Source: Planctomycetota bacterium (GTDB lineage Bacteria; Planctomycetota; PLA2; JAEUHO01). From it: DNA of 64,000 bases. A program made the position numbers and the translations under genes. Positions 59,288 through 64,000 of this stretch are shown here, piece by piece (positions within the stretch are counted from its first letter, which is position 1; the number at the start of each line of letters is the position of its first letter). The notes beneath the pieces are model-generated. The model saw only the letters and a list, made by a program, of their open reading frames with translations. It was not told the origin of the DNA and ran no database searches. The DNA lies in NCBI GenBank assembly GCA_029259775.1, contig JAJDEN010000058.1, positions 1 through 64,000 of the forward strand, read 5' to 3'.

Positions 59288-60475
59288 TTACACCCGCTCG
59301 ACGAGTGCCGCGAGGCCAAGGCCGCCGCTGATGCAGAGCGTGGCGATGCCGCGCTTCACGTCGCGCTCCTGCATCGAGTGCAGCAACGTGACGAGGATGC
59401 GGGCGCCCGTGGCGCCGATTGGATGGCCGAGGGCGATCGCGCCGCCGTCCACATTCATCTTCTCGGGGTCGATCTTCAGCTCGCGGTTGCAGGCCAGCAG
59501 CTGAGCGGCGAACGCCTCGTTCAGCTCCCAGAGATCGATGTCGTCGACCGTGAGGCCTGTCGCGGCGAGCAGCTTGTTCACGGCCGGCACGGGGCCGATG
59601 CCCATGATGGCGGGATCCACGCCCGCCTCCGTGTAGGCCGTGAGCTTCGCCTGCGGCGTGACGCCATGCGTCTCGATGGCCTTCTCCGATAGCACGATGA
59701 TCGAGGCGGCCCCGTCCGTGATGCCGCTCGAGTTGCCGGCGTGCACCGAGCCGCCTTCCTTGCGGAAGACCGGCGGGAGCTTGGCAACCTTCTCGAGGGT
59801 GATGCCGTCCCGCGCATGCTCGTCGGCGTCGAAGACCCACGCGCCCTTCTTGCGGTCCTTGAGGGGGATGCCGACCTTCTCGGCGTCGAAGCGGCCCCGC
59901 TTGCGCGCCGCTTCGCAGCGGTTCTGGCTGAGGACCGCCCAGGCGTCCTGTTCCTCGCGCGTGATGCCGTACTTGTCGACGAGGTTTTCCGCCGTGGCAC
60001 CCATGAGCTGGTCCGAGAGCATGCAGTGGAAGCCGTCGCGGTACATGCCGTCTACGACCTGGTCGTTGCCCAGGCGGTAGCCCCAACGGGCGCGGGGCAG
60101 GTAGTAGGGCGTGTTCGACATGCTCTCCATGCCGCCGGCCATGACGACCTCGGCCTGGCCGAGGCGGATGGCGTCCGCTCCGAGGAGGACGCTCTTGAGC
60201 GCGCTGCCGCAGGCCATGTTCACGGTCCAGGCCGGGCTCTCGACCGGGATGCCGCTCCGGACCGCCACCTGGCGCGCCGGACCCGGGCCCTGCCCGGCCT
60301 GGCGTCCGTGGCCGTAGATGGTCTGGTCGACCGCTTCGGCGGGTACGCCGGCGCGCTCCAGCGCCGCCTGGGTCGCGTGCACGCCGAGGTCGGGAGCCGA
60401 GAGGCCGGCCAGGGAGCCGCCGAACTTGCCGATCGGGGTGCGAACGCCGCCTGCGAGGTAGATGCCGTCGAGCAC
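59288..60475 (-). CDS. Acetyl-CoA acetyltransferase (thiolase)
   Basis: The protein has 395 residues. The three catalytic elements are present: the nucleophilic Cys (about C89) in [10 protein letters not shown], the His in [13 protein letters not shown] and the second Cys in [11 protein letters not shown]. Biosynthetic and degradative thiolases cannot be separated by these motifs. The start is GTG 60475 with GGAGG at 60482-60486, 6-7 nt upstream. With the hydratase and 3-hydroxyacyl-CoA dehydrogenase at 25-27 kb it could form an acetoacetyl-CoA/butyrate or beta-oxidation route, although the genes are 32 kb apart. The 3' end of the gene is duplicated downstream. Confidence 0.95.
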   Translation of the reverse strand: MLDGIYLAGGVRTPIGKFGGSLAGLSAPDLGVHATQAALERAGVPAEAVDQTIYGHGRQAGQGPGPARQVAVRSGIPVESPAWTVNMACGSALKSVLLGADAIRLGQAEVVMAGGMESMSNTPYYLPRARWGYRLGNDQVVDGMYRDGFHCMLSDQLMGATAENLVDKYGITREEQDAWAVLSQNRCEAARKRGRFDAEKVGIPLKDRKKGAWVFDADEHARDGITLEKVAKLPPVFRKEGGSVHAGNSSGITDGAASIIVLSEKAIETHGVTPQAKLTAYTEAGVDPAIMGIGPVPAVNKLLAATGLTVDDIDLWELNEAFAAQLLACNRELKIDPEKMNVDGGAIALGHPIGATGARILVTLLHSMQERDVKRGIATLCISGGLGLAALVERV

Positions 60476-60625
60476 GTGGGTCCTCCGTCTCCTGCGCCGC
60501 CGTCATGGGCGCGGGCCGGGGATCGTACCGCTGGGCTGGAATCCGAACCTGTTCGGACGGCATGTTGGCGCGCCCTTGGCGATGCCGCGGGGTGGGGTAG
60601 CCTTGCCCGGCCCGCAGGAGATCCC

Positions 60626-61771
60626 ATGGCCGCGAAGAAGAAGGCAGCCCCGAAGAAGAAGGCCGCCCCCAAGAAGGCGTCTGCCAAGAAGGCCGCCACG
60701 AAGAAGGCTGCGCCGGAGGAGGCCCCCGAGGCCGCTGCCGAGACGGTAGCTCCTGCCGAGGCCCCGGCCGCCGCGTCGCCCTCGACGGGCGAGGTCGCAT
60801 CGCCGACGCCCGAAGAGGTTGTGGCCGCCGTCTTGGCCGCCGCCGCCGCGCCGGACGTCGAAGAAGAACCGGTCGAAATTCTTCCGCCGATGCCGAAGAT
60901 GCCCAAGCGCAAGGCTGGGCCCATCACGCTCGCGTACGGCTCCGCTGCAGACCAGGCGTTCATGGTCTTCGCGCTTGCCAACGAGATGGTCGACACGGAG
61001 GACCGGACCTACAAGCTGGTCCGTTCCGAGATGCAGGAGCTCGAGGCGGCCTCTGCGAAGGTCAAGCACGACGTGAGCGCGATCTCCTTCGGTGCCTACC
61101 CCGCGCTTCGCGCCCGCTACCTGCTGCTCGCCTGCGGCGGCGCCTATGGGGATCACCAAGGACCGGTCCTCGTTGCGCGGACGCCGATCCGCGCAGGCGA
61201 GGTCGAGGGCCTCGAGGTCGCTGTGCCCGGTGAGGACTCTTCGGCAGCGATGGCGCTGCGGCTCTGGCTGCCACGCGCCGAGCTGAAGCTGAAGGCCATG
61301 CCCGTGCGCGAGATCGCGCTGCGCGTGCGCGCCGGACATGTGCGCGCGGGCCTGCTCACGAACGAGGACATCGTCACGTACCGGAACCACAACCTCACGC
61401 GTGTCGTCGACCTCGGCCAGTGGTGGGGCGATCGCACAGAGGGTCTCCCGCTGGCTCTCGGCGCGAACATCATCCGCCGCGACATCCCCGAAGAGGAGCG
61501 CTCGAAGATCGCCCTCGATATCAAGCGCTCGATCGCCTACGCGCTGGGCCACCGCGAAGAAGCGCTCGATTGGGCGCTGCAGCACGCCGGCAAGAACACG
61601 CGCGAGACGCTGGACCGCTACATCGGCCGCTACGTCAACGATCTCTCGCTGGACTGCGGCGAGCGTGGACGTCAGGCCGTGCGGCTCCTCTACCAGGAGG
61701 GCGAGCGCCACGGCTTCCTGCCGGAGGCCTACGAGCCCGTCTACCACGGCGACGAAGCCGCCGGCGCCTAG
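60626..61771 (+). CDS. MqnD-like menaquinone (futalosine pathway) protein with histone-H1-like N-terminal tail
   Basis: The protein has 381 residues. From about residue 98 (AGPITLAYGSAADQAFMVFAL) it follows MqnD (1,4-dihydroxy-6-naphthoate synthase): SAISFGAYPALRARYLLLACGGAYGDHQGPVLVAR, the LLTNEDIVTYRNH region and the C-terminal YVNDLSLDCGERGRQAV. These enzymes are cytoplasmic with a periplasmic-binding fold. The first 35 residues are AAKKKAAPKKK-type lysine/alanine/proline repeats, like a histone H1 tail, followed by an acidic Ala/Pro-rich linker. AGGAG at 60616-60620 and ATG 60626 fit, with a TAGCCT box at 60598-60603. Divergence from MqnD is noticeable, so the reaction is inferred. Confidence 0.8.
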   Translation: MAAKKKAAPKKKAAPKKASAKKAATKKAAPEEAPEAAAETVAPAEAPAAASPSTGEVASPTPEEVVAAVLAAAAAPDVEEEPVEILPPMPKMPKRKAGPITLAYGSAADQAFMVFALANEMVDTEDRTYKLVRSEMQELEAASAKVKHDVSAISFGAYPALRARYLLLACGGAYGDHQGPVLVARTPIRAGEVEGLEVAVPGEDSSAAMALRLWLPRAELKLKAMPVREIALRVRAGHVRAGLLTNEDIVTYRNHNLTRVVDLGQWWGDRTEGLPLALGANIIRRDIPEEERSKIALDIKRSIAYALGHREEALDWALQHAGKNTRETLDRYIGRYVNDLSLDCGERGRQAVRLLYQEGERHGFLPEAYEPVYHGDEAAGA

Positions 61772-61811
61772 TCGCCCCGGGGCGTGACCACCCGGGCCGC
61801 TCGCGCGATGG

Positions 61812-62633
61812 ATGCGCGTGCGTCCCCTCCGCCCGCCTCTCCCGCTCCTCCTGCTCCTCCTGAGTGCTTGCGGCGCCCCGGACGCTTGCCTGGAGGTATC
61901 GCCGCGCGCGCCCTCCATCGAGTTCCAAGAGAGCGTTGTCGACCTCGGTCGTCTGCCGCCGGACGCCCCGCATGAGGTGCGCGTGCCCTGGCGGCACGTC
62001 GGCACCGGCGGGCTGCGTGTCCTCGCCGTCGAGAGCGACTGCGGCTGTGTCGTTTCATCTTGGCTCAGCGGCTTCGAGAACTCCCGACTCAGCGGTTTCG
62101 AGAACTCCCGACTCAGCGGCTTCGAGAACTCCCGACTCAGTGGCTTCGAGAACTCGCGACTCAGCGGCTTCGTGGCGCCCGGCGCGACGGGGAGCGTCGT
62201 GGTGCGGGTCCGCGGGCCCCGCCGGCTCGGCGTCACGTCGCATCGCGTGCGCGTCTTCACGGACCAGCCGCCACCGGGCGACATCGTGACGTTCACGCTG
62301 CGGGTCCGGTCCGAGCACGATGCCGAGGTCGTTCCGCACGTGCTCGACGTCGGTCGTCGCTCCCCCGGTGCTCGCATGCGGCGCGACGCCGAAATCCGCC
62401 TTGCACCCGAGCTTGGACCCCAAGCGGACGACCTGACCATCCGCCTGACCGGCATCGATGGCGACGTACGCGTGCTGCCGCCCGTGCAGGGCGATCATCC
62501 GGGCCGACTCGTGCGCATGGAACTCCGCGCCCCCTCGTCGGCCGGCGACTTCGGCGGGCGGCTGCTCGTGCTGCGGGACGGTGCGCTGCTCGCCTCGGCC
62601 CGGATCTCGGGCTGGGTCGATGACAAGCCCTAG
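61812..62633 (+). CDS. DUF1573 lipoprotein with internal 8-residue tandem repeats
   Basis: The protein has 273 residues. The lipobox LLSAC (C20) ends the signal peptide. A DUF1573-type Ig-like domain follows (VDLGRLPPDAPHEVRVPW..., GLRVLAVESDCGCVV), ending in the usual CGC motif. Directly after it LSGFENSR is repeated four times plus LSGF (24-bp DNA units, 62064-62172), then VAPGATGSVVVRVRGPRR continues the domain. The C-terminal part is another beta domain. The protein is probably in the periplasm or on the cell surface. DUF1573 proteins are common in planctomycetes and Bacteroidetes; their function is unknown. Confidence 0.83.
   Translation: MRVRPLRPPLPLLLLLLSACGAPDACLEVSPRAPSIEFQESVVDLGRLPPDAPHEVRVPWRHVGTGGLRVLAVESDCGCVVSSWLSGFENSRLSGFENSRLSGFENSRLSGFENSRLSGFVAPGATGSVVVRVRGPRRLGVTSHRVRVFTDQPPPGDIVTFTLRVRSEHDAEVVPHVLDVGRRSPGARMRRDAEIRLAPELGPQADDLTIRLTGIDGDVRVLPPVQGDHPGRLVRMELRAPSSAGDFGGRLLVLRDGALLASARISGWVDDKP
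62064..62172 (+). repeat. 24-bp intragenic tandem repeat, 4.5 copies
   Basis: Units start at 62064, 62088, 62112 and 62136, with a partial unit at 62160. They begin CTCAGCGGCTTCGAGAACTC and differ by at most one or two bases (for example GGT for GGC in the second). The length in multiples of three keeps the frame. Confidence 0.93.
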
Positions 62634-62682
62634 GGATTCGAGAGACACCGCGAGCAGGCCAAGGCGGAGGCCACGAGGGGGG

Positions 62683-63891
62683 CTAGGAGGGGCTACCGCT
62701 CAGGACGCCCAGATCGTGGCCGACCTCGGTGAAGGCGGCGATCGCCTTGTCGATGTCCGCCTCGCTGTGCGCCGCCGAGAGCTGCACGCGGATGCGCGCC
62801 GCGCCCTTGGGCACGACCGGGTACGAGAACCCGATCACGTAGATGCCCTTGGCGAGCATCGCGTCGGCCATCTGCATGCTCAGGCGCGCGTCGCCCAGCA
62901 TGATCGGCACGATCGGGTGCGTGCCCGGCCGGATGTCGAAGCCCGCGTCGGCCATGCCGGTGCGGAAGCGCAGCGTGTTGACCTCGAGCTTGTCCCGCAG
63001 CTCGGTCGAGCCTGTGAGCAGGTCCATGCAGGCGATCGTCGCGGCCACGATGGGCGGCGCGACGGTGTTGCTGAAGAGGTAGGGCCGCGAGCGCTGCCGC
63101 AGCAGATCGACGATCTCCTGGCGTGCGGCCGTGAAGCCGCCGGACGCGCCACCCAGCGCCTTGCCCAGCGTGGACGTGATGATGTCGACACGGTCCCGAA
63201 CGCCGCAGTGCTCGGGCGTGCCGCGGCCCGTTGTGCCGACGAAGCCCGTCGCGTGCGAGTCGTCGACCATCACCATCGCCTCGAAGCGCTCCGCGATGTC
63301 GCAGATCTGGTCGAGCTTGGCAATGTCACCGTCCATCGAGAACACACCGTCCGTCGCCACGAGGATGCGGCGCGCTCCGGCTTCACGGGCCGCGGCCAGT
63401 TGCGCCTCCAGATCGGCCATGTCGTCGTGGCCGTAGCGGAAGCGCTTGGCCTTGCAGAGGCGCACGCCGTCGATGATCGATGCGTGGTTCAGGCTCGCCG
63501 AGACGATCGCGTCCTCCGCACCGAGCAGCACCTCGAAGAGGCCGCCATTGGCGTCGAAGCACGACGTGTAGAGGATCGCGGCCTCCTGGCCGACGAAGTC
63601 CGCGAGGCGGGCCTCGAGTTCGGTGTGCTGGTCCTGCGTGCCGCAGATGAAGCGCACCGAGGCCATGCCGTAGCCGCGCTCATCCAACTCCTTGCGCACG
63701 GCGTCCACGAGCGCGGGGTGATTGGCGAGCCCGAGGTAGTTGTTGGCGCAGAAGTTGGTGACGGGGGGGCCGTCTCCCACCTGGATATGAGCGCTCTGCG
63801 GGCTGAGGATGATGCGTTCGCGCTTCATCAGCCCAGCTTCCTCGATCTCAGTGAGCTCTTGGCGCAGGCTCGCGCGAACGGTGTCGAACAT
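62683..63891 (-). CDS. kbl: Glycine C-acetyltransferase (2-amino-3-ketobutyrate CoA ligase)
   Basis: The protein has 402 residues. KBL cleaves 2-amino-3-ketobutyrate with CoA to glycine and acetyl-CoA in threonine degradation. It is a PLP enzyme of the alpha-oxoamine synthase family; the PLP lysine lies in [13 protein letters not shown] (about residue 245), the Asp of [11 protein letters not shown] and the His of DDSH contact PLP, and [10 protein letters not shown] is typical. GGAGG at 63896-63900 is 4 nt before the ATG at 63891. No tdh is next to it; one of the MDR dehydrogenases at 21.7-23.8 kb is a possible but unproven partner. Confidence 0.94.
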   Translation of the reverse strand: MFDTVRASLRQELTEIEEAGLMKRERIILSPQSAHIQVGDGPPVTNFCANNYLGLANHPALVDAVRKELDERGYGMASVRFICGTQDQHTELEARLADFVGQEAAILYTSCFDANGGLFEVLLGAEDAIVSASLNHASIIDGVRLCKAKRFRYGHDDMADLEAQLAAAREAGARRILVATDGVFSMDGDIAKLDQICDIAERFEAMVMVDDSHATGFVGTTGRGTPEHCGVRDRVDIITSTLGKALGGASGGFTAARQEIVDLLRQRSRPYLFSNTVAPPIVAATIACMDLLTGSTELRDKLEVNTLRFRTGMADAGFDIRPGTHPIVPIMLGDARLSMQMADAMLAKGIYVIGFSYPVVPKGAARIRVQLSAAHSEADIDKAIAAFTEVGHDLGVLSGSPS

Positions 63892-63968
63892 CGGTCCTCC
63901 TCGGGGCGCCTACGGTAGCCGATACCGCGCCGGTGGGCCCTCGCCTCACCAACCGCTACCCTGGGGGG

Positions 63969-64000
63969 GTGCTCCGCCGTCCCGCCCGCCTTCTGCTCGC
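63969..64000 (+). CDS. Start of a gene truncated by the window edge
   Basis: GTG at 63969 opens a frame reading (M)LRRPARLLL..., which looks like the beginning of a signal peptide. A TACCCT box at 63957-63962 lies 6 nt upstream, the arrangement seen at several other genes here. Only ten codons are visible, so the product is unknown. Confidence 0.4.
   Translation, partial: MLRRPARLLL

Noticed and set aside
62064-62172. Possible CRISPR or ncRNA repeat
   Set aside because: Units are directly adjacent without spacers and keep the coding frame, so it is an intragenic tandem repeat.

Overview
This is a 64 kb stretch of a high-GC (roughly two-thirds G+C) bacterial chromosome, densely packed on both strands with many 4-base ATGA/GTGA overlaps. 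The gene set points to a planctomycete-like organism (inference): a DUF1800/DUF1501 pair with a sugar-dehydrogenase-like lipoprotein, several large secreted carboxypeptidase-regulatory-like proteins, many lipoproteins of the form ...AC-GGGG, an EfpL/YeiP-type elongation factor, a futalosine-pathway MqnD-like protein and no sign of phage or plasmid genes. No rRNA, tRNA or CRISPR array was recognised.

Layout. 1-8.2 kb (mostly minus strand) is a molybdenum/tungsten island: a formate-dehydrogenase-type catalytic subunit running off the left edge, a tungsten aldehyde ferredoxin oxidoreductase, MoaD-like, MobA, a MoeA/periplasmic-binding fusion and a metallophosphoesterase. 8.3-16 kb holds a secreted subtilase, an MFS exporter, a cobalamin adenosyltransferase/YgfZ/SDR operon, a DUF481 protein and EfpL. 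16-22 kb has EttA and two paralogous secreted proteins. 22-30 kb has three MDR dehydrogenases, enoyl-CoA hydratase, 3-hydroxyacyl-CoA dehydrogenase and a Lon-like protease. 30-35 kb is the DUF1800/DUF1501/glucose-sorbosone-dehydrogenase-like operon. 35-44.8 kb contains an aminopeptidase P, an acetyltransferase, a tightly regulated lipoprotein/DUF6502/DUF5666 operon, and a transglutaminase-like protein coupled to a split-looking gene. 45-58.8 kb has another carboxypeptidase-regulatory-like protein, a dienelactone hydrolase, MscS, a VWA/HEAT protein, a two-component system and two tandem SLC13-type permeases. 59-64 kb has thiolase, an MqnD-like protein with a histone-H1-like tail, a DUF1573 lipoprotein with internal repeats, and KBL.

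The most notable object is the gene at 43483-44760. Standard reading splits it at two in-frame TGA codons, but those codons sit exactly where a thioredoxin-like CxxC is expected and are followed by two compact hairpins that fit the bacterial SECIS model. It is best read as a 425-residue selenoprotein with a Sec-x-x-Sec motif, a CxxCH haem-type motif and two PDZ-like domains. The second most interesting locus is the operon from 38084 to 41870, whose promoter is overlaid by two palindromes and which encodes a DUF6502 protein with a possible helix-turn-helix, a free-standing copy of its C-terminal tail, and two secreted lipoproteins.

The intergenic DNA is rich in structured repeats: a 24-bp hairpin family with clear compensatory changes, an about 80-bp family, hexamer tandem repeats, gene-tail duplications, and a 176-bp inverted-repeat element. 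Several of these begin exactly at TAG stop codons. About ten genes have a TAnnnT box only 6-9 nt before the start codon and no Shine-Dalgarno sequence, suggesting leaderless transcripts.
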